Assembly (NCBI RefSeq): GCF_016808335.1
Contig: NC_053147.1
Coordinates: 69,066,960 to 69,130,959, forward strand
DNA length: 64,000 bases
Reading direction: 5' to 3'
From: Panicum virgatum
Lineage: Eukaryota > Streptophyta > Magnoliopsida > Poales > Poaceae
Numbering within the stretch: position 1 is the first letter of the stretch; every line of letters begins with the position of its first letter. Below are positions 1 to 10,801 of this stretch, piece after piece. The notes beneath the pieces were generated by a model. That model made no database searches and had not been told where the DNA came from. It was given only the letters and a program-made list of their open reading frames with translations. Made by a program: the position numbers and the translations under genes.

Positions 1-613
1 CGTCGTCGTCGTTGATGGCGCTGAATGCTAGCTTTCACTGTGTGTTCAATTTTGCCGGCCTTGTGCATTGTTGGAGTTAGCACACACGAGTAGTAGTGCG
101 TGCACGCAATGCAAGCAGCGCGTCAGATCAGATGGATCTGTGCATTTATATTAATTTATATATATGGGGGACGAACAGTCGAACATCATCATACATGCCA
201 AAAATAAATGGGACGATGATGGCCACAAAGAACTGAACGTGCATGTAGCTTTTTTTTGGATCCACAAAGAACTAGTGCTAAAATTTAGCACTTTTATCTA
301 TTAGCACTAGTTCCTCCAAACGGAAGTGTTATTGGATGAGTACTTTAGCAAAGATTTAAAAATTTTAGTATGTGTGCATGAGTTCTAATTAATATATGCT
401 GAAGTTTAGCACTAGATCAGTTTTGTTATAATTTATAGCACGCACGCACATCAGTATCAAAAGCCGCAGGGGTCGCAACTTTGTTACCGAAAGCAGGGCC
501 GGGGTTAGCAAGCTGATCAACGTGCCAACCTATACATCAAAGCACGCGTTTAAAATCTTTATTTGTTTTCTAACAGCCGCAATTTGTAACAAACTGGTAC
601 ATATATATACTTG
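1..613. other. Intergenic DNA, MITE-like remnant
   Basis: I see no gene here. The window opens with a short CGT microsatellite. Around 250-420 the words GTGCTAAAATTTAGCAC and TTAGCACTAG recur in both orientations next to GGATCCA and CCTCCAAAC. This resembles a family of small grass MITEs, but I cannot place both ends or a target duplication, so the assignment is tentative. Confidence 0.4.
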
Positions 614-911
614 ACTAGCAATATGTCCGTGCGTTGCAACGGGATACAAGGCGATAGTGATAAACCACCATAGTGGTGACACGGTTGGCATAGCCAAAGA
701 TCCATATGTTCGTGGCGATGATATCCAAAAGACAAACATGTGACTACCGCCATTTTACTCCAGGATTTAGCATCTGGAGTTTGATTTAGGGAAAAAATAA
801 CTCTTGGAGGTCGTGCACACGTGGGTTTCTTCAATTTCATCTATCATCTATTACCATGTACTGTTCAACCCCAAATTTTAATAGGACAGGCCAACACACA
901 TATGTAGTTTT
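614..911. mobile_element. Left part of an older grass repeat split by the Copia block
   Basis: The segment begins with a phrase close to GTCCGTGCGTTGCAACGGG. I recognise this as a recurrent terminal motif of non-coding repeats in many grass genomes. No coding potential is seen. The probable other part lies at 8014-9070, whose end (CTTTATAAATAGG near 9060) is the kind of sequence I associate with the opposite terminus. The superfamily is uncertain because no terminal inverted repeat or target duplication was found. Confidence 0.35.
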
Positions 912-1688
912 TGTTGGAGTAATGGGCTTGGCCCATTTATTCTAAAGCATTAAAAGAATTTAAAGCCCACTATTAATGCTAGGGAATCAATGTTTAATTC
1001 CGTACCGGGAATTGAGGAGGATCTCAACCGACTTAAAAGGTGGACTTCTTGTACACCACTTGTGAAGCCGGTAAGAGGAGGACAGTGAACCACACGCGCG
1101 CGCGCGCTCGCTCGCCTCGCCGAGCGTGGCCGTGGCCGTGGCCGTTGACAGCAATTAATCGTGCGATTAAACGTGCAGTTAAATCTGTAATTAATGGCCA
1201 TAACCGCATCACCTAAATGACTCTGATGGTGTCCAGGTTCAACGATCCTGAGCACCTGAGTCACTATATAAGGAGTGCCATTCCCCTCATCCATCCTGCA
1301 CCAGAGCACTGAGGCAACTCGGCTCCTCTCTTCTCCCTCTCCAGTTGCAACAACTGAGTTCCCCAATGCTAATTTCTGCGCGCACAGAATTAGCGTGAGC
1401 AGGCCTCCGAAACCTTGCTCGCCTTGAGATCCTGCACGGGATAGGCGGGCAATCAGGTTTTTGGGTAACGCTTTAGCGTGACTGCTCAAAAATACTAAGG
1501 CTTTGCCCGATTGTACGACTACTTCCTGGTGGACGAGCCGAACGACTACGTCGACTACATTCTGGTGGCCGAACGACTACGTCGACTACATCTTGGTGAC
1601 CGTTCGTGGGACTGCACTGCGAACTTCTTCCTGCACCGATTTAGTTCGACTACTTCGACTGAGGCCAACCGAGTAGATGTCTACTCCA
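912..1688 (+). repeat. Copia left LTR
   Basis: It starts TGTTGG and is taken to end CTACTCCA at 1688, just before a primer-binding-like site. The 3' boundary is inferred, because both LTR copies continue into the same internal sequence. A CTATATAAGG box lies near 1264 (TATATAA) as the likely promoter core. The segment after 1126 is a short run of GTGGCC units. In the right LTR it is replaced by a much longer GC-rich block. Confidence 0.8.
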
Positions 1689-4600
1689 GTTGGTAACAGC
1701 GCAGCCAATGCCTCCGGCAACGGCCCCGCTTTAGGGTACTCCCTGAAACTTTGGTTATTTATATTGTTTATGCTTATATGTGTGATAAGTATAAACATGT
1801 TCACATGTTTTATTTTACTCCTTAAAGGCATAGAAATATTGCTAATTTATACATTTAATTTTGGAATTAAAATATACCGAAAATTGCCTAGATTTCTAAC
1901 AATCCAAAAACCTGATTATGTTAATAGGCTTTCGGTATCTAGCTTTGCTGCATCAATCAAACCATCACCTTTTGATGGTTCAAATTACAAACGTTGGCAA
2001 GAGCGGCTTATACTGTGGTTAACACTATCGAGAGTGATCCATGTGAAAGAGGGTAAGCCTGAACAATTCTCTCCAGAGGAAGGGAGTGCGTTCGATGAGG
2101 CTGATATCCTCTTTCGAGGCTTGATCATTAGTGTTCTCGGTGATAACCTGGTGGATTCTTATATCCGGCTGCCAACTGGCAAAGCTTTGTGGGATGCTCT
2201 TGAGGCTCAATATGGAGTATCTGACGCCGGGAGTGAGTTGTATATCATGGAGCAGTTCCTTGAGTACAGGATGGTCGAAGACCGTTCTGTAGTGGAACAG
2301 GCTCATGAAATACATACTCTGGCAAAAGATCTCAAAAATTGCAGCAAAGAGTCCCCATGTGTGTTACCCAATAAGTTTGTGGCTGGAGGTATAATCTCTA
2401 AGCTGCCACCTTCTTGGAGGGACTTTGCTACTTCTCTAAAACATAAGAGACAGGAGTTCACAATAGATGGACTCATAGGGACTCTTGATGCTGAGGAGAA
2501 GGCGAGAGCAAAGGACATACGTGGGAAAGGAGTTATTGGTGCTTCAAGTGCCAATCTTGTTCAGAAGAACAACTCCCATAAGAACAAGAAAAAGCCACCG
2601 CAGAACCAACCAAAGACTAAGAAGACAACCACTTTTAAGAAGAAGAAGAAGACGGGAGCTTGCTATGTGTGTGCCAGTACGGATCACTTTGCTGCAAAGT
2701 GTCCGAACCGCAAAGGCAACGACTCCGCCAACATGGTTATTAGCGAGCCTGGAGGAACTTCGGGGTACGGTAATTTATTACCTACTGTTCTTTCAGTCTT
2801 TGGTTCACCCGAGTGGTGGGTTGACACTGGTGCTAATATTCATGTTTGTGCTGATGCTTCTTTGTTCTCTTCTTACCAGACCGGCGGGACTTCCTCCTTG
2901 CTGATGGGGAACGGATCACATGCGCGTGTTCTTGGTGTTGGTACGGTAAATCTGAAGTTTACTTCGGGGAAGACCGTGCAGCTGAAGAACGTGCAGCATG
3001 TCCCCACCATCAAGAAGAATTTAGTCAGCGGCTCTCTACTGTGTAGAGATGGTTTCAAATTAGTCTTTGAGTCCAATAAATGTATCTTGTCTAAGTTTGG
3101 TACTTTTGTTGGAAAAGGTTATGAACGCGGAGGTTTGTTCCGTCTTTCTTTGTCAGATGTTTGTAATAAAATTGCATACAATGTTATTAACGTTGATGAA
3201 ACAAATGTTTGGCATTCGAGGCTTTGTCACGTTAATTTTGGTTGTATGATGCGCTTAGCTAATTTGAGCTTAATTCCAAAGTTCACTTTTGTCAAAAATT
3301 CTAAGTGTCATGTATGTGTTGAATCAAAACAAACTCGTAAGCCTCATAAGACCGCGGAGGCAAGGAGCTTGACACCCTTAGAATTAATTCATTCCGATTT
3401 GTGCGAAATGAATGGAGTGTTGACAAAAGGTGGTAAAAAATATTTCATGACTTTGATTGATGATAGTACTAGATTTTGTTACATCTATTTGTTGAAGTCA
3501 AAAGATGAAGCTTTACACTACTTTAAAATCTATAAAGCTGAAGTAGAAAACCAACTTGAGAGAAAGATCAAAAGAGTTAGGTCAGATCGTGGTGGCGAGT
3601 ATTTCTCAAATTTATTTACTTTATTCTGCGAGGAACATGGTATTATTCATGAGAGGACGCCTCCCTATTCACCTCAGTCAAATGGGGTTGCCGAAAGAAA
3701 GAACCGCACTCTAACGGATTTGGTTAACGCCATGTTAGATACAGCGGGACTTTCCAAGGAATGGTGGGGTGAGGCTATATTGACTGCATGTCATGTCCTA
3801 AACCGTGTTCCTACAAAGAATAAAGAGATAACTCCTTTCGAGGAATGGGAGAAGAAAAGGCCAACACTGTCATACTTACGTACATGGGGTTGTTTGGCAA
3901 AAGTGAGTGTGCCAATAACCAAGAAACGTAAGCTTGGACCTAAAACTGTGGATTGTATCTTTCTAGGTTATGCTATTCACAGCGTTGGATATAGATTTTT
4001 AATAGTGAAATCTGGAGTACCTGACATGCATGTTGGTACTATAATGGAGTCCAGAGATGCTACATTTTTTGAAAACATTTTTCCCATGAGAGATGAAACA
4101 AGTTCATCTAGGCAAGAGTTCATCAAGGATGATGGCTCTGCTGAGCCGATAGAACACAATGAACATACACTTGTAGAAAATCCTGAGGAGGATAACAATG
4201 ATGCTCCGAGAAAGAGCAAGAGACAAAGGACTGTAAAGTCTTTTGGTGATGATTTCATTGTATATCTCATAGATGATACACTCAGAACCATTGAAGAGGC
4301 ATATTCATCTCCTGATGCTGACTATTGGAAGGAAGCAGTAAGGAGTGAGATGGATTCTATTATGTCTAATGGAACCTGGGAGGTCGTTGAACGTCCTTAT
4401 GGATGTAAACCGGTTGGATGCAAGTGGGTGTTCAAGAAAAAGTTTAGGCCAGATGGTACTATTGAAAAGTACAAGGCTAGGCTTGTGGCCAAGGGTTATA
4501 CACAAAAAGAAGGAGAAGATTTCTTTGACACTTATTCACCAGTTGCCCGATTGACCACAATTCGAGTGTTACTTTCCTTGGCAGCCTCTTATGGTCTTCT

Positions 4601-5822
4601 CGTTCATCAGATGGACATTAAGACGGCTTTCCTCAATGGAGAGTTAGAAGAGGAGATCTATATGGATCAGCCGGATGGGTTTGTATCAAAGGGTCAAGAA
4701 GGAATGGTTTGTAAGTTGTTAAAATCTTTATATGGTCTCAAGCAAGCGCCTAAGCAGTGGCATGAAAAGTTTGATAGAACTTTGACCTCTGCCGGCTTTG
4801 TTGTGAACGAAGCTGACAGATGTGTGTACTATCGCTATGGTGTGGCTGAAGGAGTGATTTTGTGCTTGTATGTGGATGACATACTGATCTTTGGCACTAG
4901 CCTTAATGTGATTAAGGAAGTCAAAGAGTTTTTATCTCAAAATTTTGAGATGAAGGATCTGGGAGAAGCTGATGTTATCCTTAATATAAAGCTGGTAAAA
5001 GAGATCAATGGTGGGGTGATTCTTACACAGTCTCACTATGTGGAGAAGGTGTTAAGTCGCTTTGGTTATAGCGACTATAAACCTGTCTCAACACCATATG
5101 ATGCCAGTTTAATTCTTAGAAAGAACAAAAGGATAATGCGAGATCAGCTGAGATATTCTCAGATCATTGGTTCATTAATGTATTTAGCGAGCGCTACAAG
5201 ACCTGACATCTCGTTTGCTGTAAGCAAACTGAGCCGGTTTGTTTCAAACCTGGGAGATGATCATTGGAAGGGTCTTGAAAGAGTAATGCGCTATCTGAAG
5301 GGGACAATGAACTATGGAATTCACTACACCGGGTACCCAAGGGTACTAGAAGGGTATAGTGATTCAAATTGGATTTCTGATGCTGATGAGATAAAGGCCA
5401 CAAGTGGATATGTGTTTACACTTGGTGGTGGAGCTGTTTCCTGGAAGTCTTGCAAGCAGACCATCTTAACGAGGTCAACTATGGAAGCAGAACTCACAGC
5501 ATTAGATACCTCCACTGTTGAGGCTGAGTGGCTTCGTGAGCTCCTTATGGACTTGCCGATAGTTGAAAAACCGTTACCGGCAATCCTAATGAACTGTGAC
5601 AATCAAACGGTTATTGTCAAGGTGAATAGTTCAAAGGATAACATGAAGTCATCTAGACATGTGAAAAGACGGTTGAAATCTGTCAGAAAATTGAGAAACT
5701 CCGGAGTTATAGCCCTGGACTATGTTCAGACGGCTAAAAATCTGGCAGATCAGTTTACAAAGGGTCTTTCACGAAATGTGATAGACAATGCATCTATGGA
5801 ATTGGGCTTGAGACCCACGTGA
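1677..5822 (+). CDS. Copia gag-pol polyprotein
   Basis: One uninterrupted frame of 1381 residues encodes all the proteins needed for retrotransposition. Visible parts: gag with a CX2CX4HX4C zinc knuckle at residues 329-342; aspartic protease WVDTGA with DTG at 383-385; integrase His/Cys finger (H513, H518, C544, C547) and catalytic D574, D637, E673 with the expected 35-residue D-E spacing; reverse transcriptase YVDD at 1065-1068; RNase H with acidic residues near 1229 and 1272. The end near the stop keeps a [13 protein letters not shown] motif ([10 protein letters not shown]). The first ~85 residues are odd: an AT-rich stretch encodes a hydrophobic segment (residues ~22-60), and the first ATG lies in the LTR. 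Either gag starts downstream or part of this is an intron (possible donor near 1736, acceptor near 1928). No stops or frameshifts were found, so the element may be competent. Confidence 0.9.
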   Translation: MSTPVGNSAANASGNGPALGYSLKLWLFILFMLICVISINMFTCFILLLKGIEILLIYTFNFGIKIYRKLPRFLTIQKPDYVNRLSVSSFAASIKPSPFDGSNYKRWQERLILWLTLSRVIHVKEGKPEQFSPEEGSAFDEADILFRGLIISVLGDNLVDSYIRLPTGKALWDALEAQYGVSDAGSELYIMEQFLEYRMVEDRSVVEQAHEIHTLAKDLKNCSKESPCVLPNKFVAGGIISKLPPSWRDFATSLKHKRQEFTIDGLIGTLDAEEKARAKDIRGKGVIGASSANLVQKNNSHKNKKKPPQNQPKTKKTTTFKKKKKTGACYVCASTDHFAAKCPNRKGNDSANMVISEPGGTSGYGNLLPTVLSVFGSPEWWVDTGANIHVCADASLFSSYQTGGTSSLLMGNGSHARVLGVGTVNLKFTSGKTVQLKNVQHVPTIKKNLVSGSLLCRDGFKLVFESNKCILSKFGTFVGKGYERGGLFRLSLSDVCNKIAYNVINVDETNVWHSRLCHVNFGCMMRLANLSLIPKFTFVKNSKCHVCVESKQTRKPHKTAEARSLTPLELIHSDLCEMNGVLTKGGKKYFMTLIDDSTRFCYIYLLKSKDEALHYFKIYKAEVENQLERKIKRVRSDRGGEYFSNLFTLFCEEHGIIHERTPPYSPQSNGVAERKNRTLTDLVNAMLDTAGLSKEWWGEAILTACHVLNRVPTKNKEITPFEEWEKKRPTLSYLRTWGCLAKVSVPITKKRKLGPKTVDCIFLGYAIHSVGYRFLIVKSGVPDMHVGTIMESRDATFFENIFPMRDETSSSRQEFIKDDGSAEPIEHNEHTLVENPEEDNNDAPRKSKRQRTVKSFGDDFIVYLIDDTLRTIEEAYSSPDADYWKEAVRSEMDSIMSNGTWEVVERPYGCKPVGCKWVFKKKFRPDGTIEKYKARLVAKGYTQKEGEDFFDTYSPVARLTTIRVLLSLAASYGLLVHQMDIKTAFLNGELEEEIYMDQPDGFVSKGQEGMVCKLLKSLYGLKQAPKQWHEKFDRTLTSAGFVVNEADRCVYYRYGVAEGVILCLYVDDILIFGTSLNVIKEVKEFLSQNFEMKDLGEADVILNIKLVKEINGGVILTQSHYVEKVLSRFGYSDYKPVSTPYDASLILRKNKRIMRDQLRYSQIIGSLMYLASATRPDISFAVSKLSRFVSNLGDDHWKGLERVMRYLKGTMNYGIHYTGYPRVLEGYSDSNWISDADEIKATSGYVFTLGGGAVSWKSCKQTILTRSTMEAELTALDTSTVEAEWLRELLMDLPIVEKPLPAILMNCDNQTVIVKVNSSKDNMKSSRHVKRRLKSVRKLRNSGVIALDYVQTAKNLADQFTKGLSRNVIDNASMELGLRPT
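1691..1702 (+). other. Putative primer binding site
   Basis: TGGTAACAGCGC matches 10 of 12 positions of the usual Copia site TGGTATCAGAGC (complementary to initiator-Met tRNA). It sits two bases after the proposed LTR end, where such a site is expected. It lies inside the open frame that starts at 1677. This suggests the ATG at 1677 may not be the real gag start. Confidence 0.5.
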
Positions 5823-6376
5823 GTCATTCTATAGTGGAAACCTGTCCTATGTGATCGGAGATCCCGTGAATTAGGATGGTGAAACAAACTAAAGTCTGAC
5901 TGTGAGAAGAGAACCTTTGTGAAAAGGGCTCATTCCGTGTATAAGGTGCATTTCTCTTCTAATCTGTATGGCAGGTTGGTCTATACCTTAATGTGTGCCA
6001 GGTGGTTTCTTTTAAACAAATGAGTTGTTTTCTTGAAACAAAGATGTTGTCCTACAGAACATCTGAAAGGAACACACCTATATGAGTTTGACCACTGGTC
6101 ATGGTCTATGAGAATGGGGTATTCTCTAGAAACTCATGAAGGGCCTGGAGTATGACTTATAATCTCCAAACCGCGGGGATGCTTTTGCAGCCTAATACCA
6201 GTGTAGGGCTCTGGTCAAACTTGTTTGCACAAAACTGGCAATTCAAGGCATAGTCCATTGCACAGTTGTGAATAAGTGTAGCCTTTGTCCTAGATGGAAG
6301 TTCAACTTAACAGTCTCTGTCGAATACTGGTATATCAATGAGAGAATGAGGGTATTTCTAGTGTGGCTTGAATTTC
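5823..6376 (+). other. 3' untranslated region of the Copia element
   Basis: Non-coding sequence between the gag-pol stop and the polypurine tract. No ORF or repeat of note was seen. Confidence 0.6.
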
Positions 6377-6387
6377 TTGGTGGGGAT
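6377..6387 (+). other. Polypurine tract of the Copia element
   Basis: TTGGTGGGGAT lies immediately before the right LTR, the standard position for the plus-strand primer of reverse transcription. Confidence 0.7.
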
Positions 6388-7273
6388 TGTTGGAGTAATG
6401 GGCTTGGCCCATTTATTCTAAAGCATTAAAAGAATTTAAAGCCCACTATTAATGCTAGGGAATCAATGTTTAATTCCGTACCGGGAATTGAGGAGGATCT
6501 CAACCGACTTAAAAGGTGGACTTCTTGTACACCACTTGTGAAGCCGGTAAGAGGAGGACGGTGAACCACACGCGCGCGCGCGCTCGCTCGCCTCGCCGAG
6601 CCGGGCCGGGCCGGGCCGGGCCGTGGCCGAGGCCGAGGCCGAGGCCGAGGCGAGGCGCGGCCGGCCGGCCGGACGTGCGGTGCGGTGCGGTGCGGTGCGG
6701 CGCGGCGCGATGTGATGGCTATTTTGCCGTTGACAGCAATTAATCGTGCGATTAAACGTGCAATTAAATCTGTAATTAATGGCCATAACCGCATCACCTA
6801 AATGACTCTGATGGTGTCCAGGTTCAACGATCCTGAGCACCTGAGTCACTATATAAGGAGTGCCATTCCCCTCATCCATCCTGCACCAGAGCACTGAGGC
6901 AACTCGGCTCCTCTCTTCTCCCTCTCCAGTTGCAACAACTGAGTTCCCCAACGCTAATTTCTGCGCGCACAGAATTAGCGTGAGCAGGCCTCCGAAACCT
7001 TGCTCGCCTTGAGATCCTGCACGGGATAGGCGGGCAATCAGGTTTTTGGGTAACGCTTTAGCGTGACTGCTCAAAAATACTAAAGCTTTGCCCGATTGTA
7101 CGACTACTTCCTGGTGGACGAGCCGAACGACTACGTCGACTACATTCTGGTGGCCGAACGACTACGTCGACTACATCTTGGTGACCGTTCGTGGGACTGC
7201 ACTGCGAACTTCTTCCTGCACCGATTTAGTTCGACTACTTCGACTGAGGCCAACCGAGTAGATGTCTACTCCA
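6388..7273 (+). repeat. Copia right LTR with GC-rich expansion
   Basis: Matches the left LTR but is about 109 bases longer. The difference lies at ~6600-6722, where tandem GGGCC, GAGGCC and GTGCG units replace three GTGGCC units. Elsewhere only a handful of substitutions are visible. A TATATAAGG box lies near 6849. This LTR is shared: it ends the complete element and begins the truncated copy to its right. Confidence 0.85.
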
Positions 7274-8013
7274 GTTGGTAACAGCGCAGCCAATGCCTCC
7301 GGCAACGGCCCCGCTTTAGGGTACTCCCTGAAACTTTGGTTATTTATATTGTTTATGCTTATATGTGTGATAAGTATAAACATGTTCACATGTTTTATTT
7401 TACTCCTTAAAGGCATAGAAATATTGCTAATTTATACATTTAATTTTGGAATTAAAATATACCGAAAATTGCCTAGATTTCTAACAATCCAAAAACCTGA
7501 TTATGTTAATAGGCTTTCGGTATCTAGCTTTGCTGCATCAATCAAACCATCACCTTTTGATGGTTCAAATTACAAACGTTGGCAAGAGCGGCTTATACTG
7601 TGGTTAACACTATCGAGAGTGATCCATGTGAAAGAGGGTAAGCCTGAACAATTCTCTCCAGAGGAAGGGAGTGCGTTCGATGAGGCTGATATCCTCTTTC
7701 GAGGCTTGATCATTAGTGTTCTCGGTGATAACCTGGTGGATTCTTATATCCGGCTGCCAACTGGCAAAGCTTTGTGGGATGCTCTTGAGGCTCAATATGG
7801 AGTATCTGACGCCGGGAGTGAGTTGTATATCATGGAGCAGTTCCTTGAGTACAGGATGGTCGAAGACCGTTCTGTAGTGGAACAGGCTCATGAAATACAT
7901 ACTCTGGCAAAAGATCTCAAAAATTGCAGCAAAGAGTCCCCATGTGTGTTACCCAATAAGTTTGTGGCTGGAGGTATAATCTCTAAGCTGCCACCTTCTT
8001 GGAGGGACTTTGC
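7262..8013 (+). pseudogene. Truncated second copy of Copia gag
   Basis: From 7274 the sequence repeats the internal region of the neighbouring element (1689-2428) at a constant offset of 5585 bases, with the same reading frame and protein. The match stops abruptly at 8013 in the middle of gag, before the zinc knuckle. No protease, integrase, reverse transcriptase or further LTR follows. It is a truncated member of an LTR-internal-LTR-internal' array and cannot function alone. Confidence 0.9.
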
Positions 8014-9070
8014 CAAGGCGGCGCGATGAGGCAGGGCTGGAGAGGGGCAGGGGGCGCACGCACGACGACGAACGGCGGCGGCGGGCGGAGATGCCGCCGG
8101 CGGGCCTGCACGGCCAGAAAGAGGGCCGGATGAGGAGGGGAACGGGTCGAGGAGGGGGAGGATATGCTCCCCAAGCGAGGAATCGACGAGGGACTCGCCG
8201 AGGACGACGAACCGCGGCGGCGACGGAGCTCGGGGCGGTGGTGGCAATGGTGGATTGGGGATCGAATGGATAGGGTTTGAGGGGTCCGTGGAGGATAAGG
8301 GCGAGCGGCAGGATGCGCGAGGGAGGACGAGCGTGGCACGGCGCCCAAGGATGGCCGGCGCGTGTCCCCAGGATGGCCGGCGGTGGTGGCGACGTGCGGC
8401 GCGCCGCGATTCGTGCTCTGCCCACGAAGTAGAGTAAAACCGGAAGTTCCGGTTTTTGAACCCGGAGGTTCCGGATTTTGAAATTTTTCCAAAATCTGGG
8501 ATGTTACACATACCCCGCTCCACATCCTCACTATCCCTGCCGCGCACTATCGAGCTCTGCTCCGCACTCTGCTCATTCCCGTTTCTCTATCTGTGCTTGC
8601 CTAGTGCCTACAACTATAATCCGCTCACTGCCAACCCCTCCTACGCACCCCGCTCCACTTCCTCCCCCTGCTTGCAAGCATAGTCACGCGCTGCCGAGCT
8701 CTGCTCCATTCGCAGAGCTTCTGCCGCTAGTAGCGTCGGTGAAGGCGTGGCCGCCATGGGCCACAGATCTTCCTTTAATTTTCTTAATTTTCCCGGTTGA
8801 TTTCTAGTTGCCCATGATTTATGGGTTCGCGGGATGCTCAAGTGCTGCAACGGATAGACGCCAGGAGAGGAGATGAGGAGGGCAATCGTACCTTGCGCCT
8901 CGAACGGGGAGGGAGACCGGATGGTGAGAGTAGCGGGGTGCGGGCAGGGAGGGGCGGACGCGGAGCGGAACAGAGATCTGACTGTGTTTTAGGGTGGAGG
9001 ACCCACATGTAAGCGACTATTGATGGACCAAAAGTCAAAGTACCGCAGAAATGGTCCGCTCTTTATAAAT
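8014..9070. mobile_element. Right part of an older repeat; GC-rich filler
   Basis: Sequence right of the truncated gag. 8014-8430 is very GC-rich with long spurious frames on both strands. 8430-8500 contains two related GGAAGTTCCGG / GGAGGTTCCGG units. The segment ends around 9060 in TTTATAAATAGG. No conserved protein is recognisable. It probably belongs with 614-911 as the flank of the original Copia insertion, with a deletion having removed the outer end of the array. Confidence 0.3.
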
Positions 9071-9189
9071 AGGTAAAGATTCGTCAACTGTCAACGTGGC
9101 TAGCAAGCAACCGATAATCATAATAGCATATTTATAGTATCACAAATAGTAATAGTATATTTTTGAAGTGCGATAATTGTAATGGCCGG
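9071..9189. other. AT-rich spacer
   Basis: No gene or repeat recognised. Confidence 0.4.
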
Positions 9190-9570
9190 GCCGGTACACC
9201 ATTTAGTACTGGTCACAATGCTCGGTACTAAATGCACCACCACCTAGAAAAAATGTGCCAAAATAAATGCGTGTGCACTCGTTGGATTCGAACACGTGAT
9301 CTGTAGCCTCGCGCGTAGCCTGCTCTACCATTCCACCCACATAACACATGTGAGTGCATAGGAGATGCTTTCCTTTTAAAGTAACCCGTGAACTCCTATT
9401 TAGTATCGGGCCAAGACACTGAACGGTACTAAATGTCACCCTTTAGTACCGGTCGGTGTCACTGAACGGTACTAAATGGCCGCGACATTTTACTACATGG
9501 CCAGAACACCAGCTGGTACTAAAATATGACATTTAGTACCGATCGGTGGTACGTACCGGTACTAAATGGT
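9190..9570. repeat. TTTAGTACCGGT palindromic repeats, CACTA-type non-autonomous fragment
   Basis: Four or more imperfect palindromes of the form TTTAGTAC(C/T)GGT...CGGTACTAAA occur at about 9201-9233, 9440-9478 and 9520-9570. Such units are typical subterminal repeats of grass CACTA transposons and derived MITEs. No CACTA terminus was found next to them, so this is a fragment, independent of the large CACTA element that starts at 9803 and uses a different repeat word (TTTTGTCCCGG). Confidence 0.5.
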
Positions 9571-9802
9571 CTCCGGGGACCCAAAATTTCTAGCGCATGG
9601 TTTTCTTACCACACTCCACCTACACAGCATATGCGACTCTAGTTAGTACATATATTAGTAGTAGAACTGAGAATAATTATATTGTTATAGCTAGCTGCAA
9701 GCTGTGTTATTGCGAAAACTCATAGTCAGGGAACTGTTAGTGTTATTGGAGTGTGTTGGTTGATCGATATGACCATACCAGGGCCAGCATGCTTGCACTG
9801 TA

Positions 9803-9818
9803 CACTACTACAGAACAT
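9803..9818 (+). repeat. CACTA left terminal inverted repeat
   Basis: CACTACTACAGAACAT, an exact inverted match to 33583-33598, preceded by the target duplication GTA at 9800-9802. Confidence 0.93.
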
Positions 9819-9985
9819 GTCTTTGTTCCAGACCATTTGTCCCGGTTGCCTTTGGGCCCGGGACAATAGGTGGCTTTTGTTCCGGGTCCAACGGCTAGCC
9901 GGGCCAGCGGGGGGGGGGGGGGGGGGGACAGGGGCCTTTTGTCCCGGTTGGACAGGAAAAAGGGGCCTTTTCTTTGAGATTTAAA
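9819..9985 (+). repeat. CACTA left subterminal repeats with G tract
   Basis: Several TTTGTCCCGG / CCCGGGACAA units in both orientations, the presumed binding sites of the TNPA-type protein. They are interrupted by a run of about 19 G at 9909-9927. Confidence 0.7.
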
Positions 9986-10273
9986 TGAGTATGTGGATAG
10001 TAGAAATTTTTAGAATGAGTGTAGACGCTTCATGTGATTTACTTGTATATATATGACCATATTGTGGATATTTAATTTTTGTATTAATGAATGAATTAAT
10101 GAAATGAGTATATTAGAATTTTTTGTATTATGAATGGATTATTTTGACACTCAAGTGATGTATTCGTTCATGCTCACACTGAAACCATCTAGAAGCTTAA
10201 AATTTTTTATTTCGAAACAAGTATACATCGTTAATCTCCATTCAACGGTGATGGCACTATATTTTGGGGATAC

Positions 10274-10484
10274 ACGATGTGTTATAAGGACGTCACCAAT
10301 GGGCTGGTCGCAATACCAGTACTTGCGGTTAATACGTACACAGTATTTGGCACAGTCAGCGTGGCCGTTGTTGCACTGAGAGCATATCAACGAGCATGTT
10401 GTTTGTGCCAAGTGCTGTGTTCCTATCAACCGTAAATGTTGGTGTTGCGACTGGCCTATTGGTGACGTACTTGTACATCACCGT
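10274..10484. ncRNA. Long gap-free imperfect hairpin in CACTA 5' region
   Basis: Positions 10274-10370 and the reverse complement of 10388-10484 align over 97 bases with no gap. I count 25 mismatches, about 17 of them transitions, some of which would be G:U pairs in RNA. The loop is 17 nt (10371-10387). A transcript would fold into a single long foldback like a young plant MIRNA or siRNA precursor. It lies upstream of the transposase genes and encodes no recognisable protein. Whether it is transcribed or processed is unknown. Confidence 0.5.
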
Positions 10485-10801
10485 GTCCCCCCGAAAGGCA
10501 GTGTCATCACCGAAGGGTCGAGGTTACTGACATATACATTTTCTGAAATAAAGTTTTTTTTCTTCTAGAGGGTTTCTGGATATTGAAAAGAGTATTCTCC
10601 TGGAACTGAAGGGTGTCAAAATAATTAGGAGTTATAGAGATTTCTTTCAATTAATTAGAGATTTCATTTTTTTATATGTTTTCATTGTTATTTGCAAGAG
10701 TAATTAATCTGATCATTGTAATTGTAATAGTAAATAATATTTGCATTGTAATTGTAAGAATTTATAATTTTGTGAAAAATAAAAGTGTTTTCCAATAAAA
10801 T

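Larger units (their letters stand above)
912..7273 (+). mobile_element. Ty1/Copia LTR retrotransposon, nearly intact
   Basis: Two long direct repeats beginning TGTTGGAGTAATGGGC (912 and 6388) flank a single open gag-pol frame. The domain order protease, integrase, reverse transcriptase, RNase H defines Ty1/Copia. A purine-rich tract precedes the right repeat and a primer-binding-like site follows the left one. Apart from a GC-rich microsatellite block the LTRs differ by only a few bases by eye, so the insertion is recent. The right LTR does not run into host DNA. It continues into a second copy of the internal region (7274-8013), so no right-hand target duplication can be read. Five bases left of 912 read GTTTT. 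Confidence 0.9.

Noticed and set aside
950..1489. Long minus-strand frame in the Copia LTR (and 6463-7074 in the other LTR)
   Set aside because: Lies inside the LTR opposite the promoter, follows microsatellite composition and has no family resemblance.
7888..8547. Long minus-strand frames in GC-rich DNA after the truncated gag
   Set aside because: Arg/Pro/Ser-rich products open in several frames at once; composition explains them.
9275..9350. tRNA-like stretch on the minus strand with GTTCGAATCC
   Set aside because: The B-box word is present, but the T stem does not pair and no acceptor stem or anticodon arm can be drawn. More likely part of the CACTA-type repeat.
10274..10484. Identity with the CACTA-derived miR820
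   Set aside because: The core I remember for that miRNA does not occur in either arm, so the hairpin is reported only as an unknown foldback.
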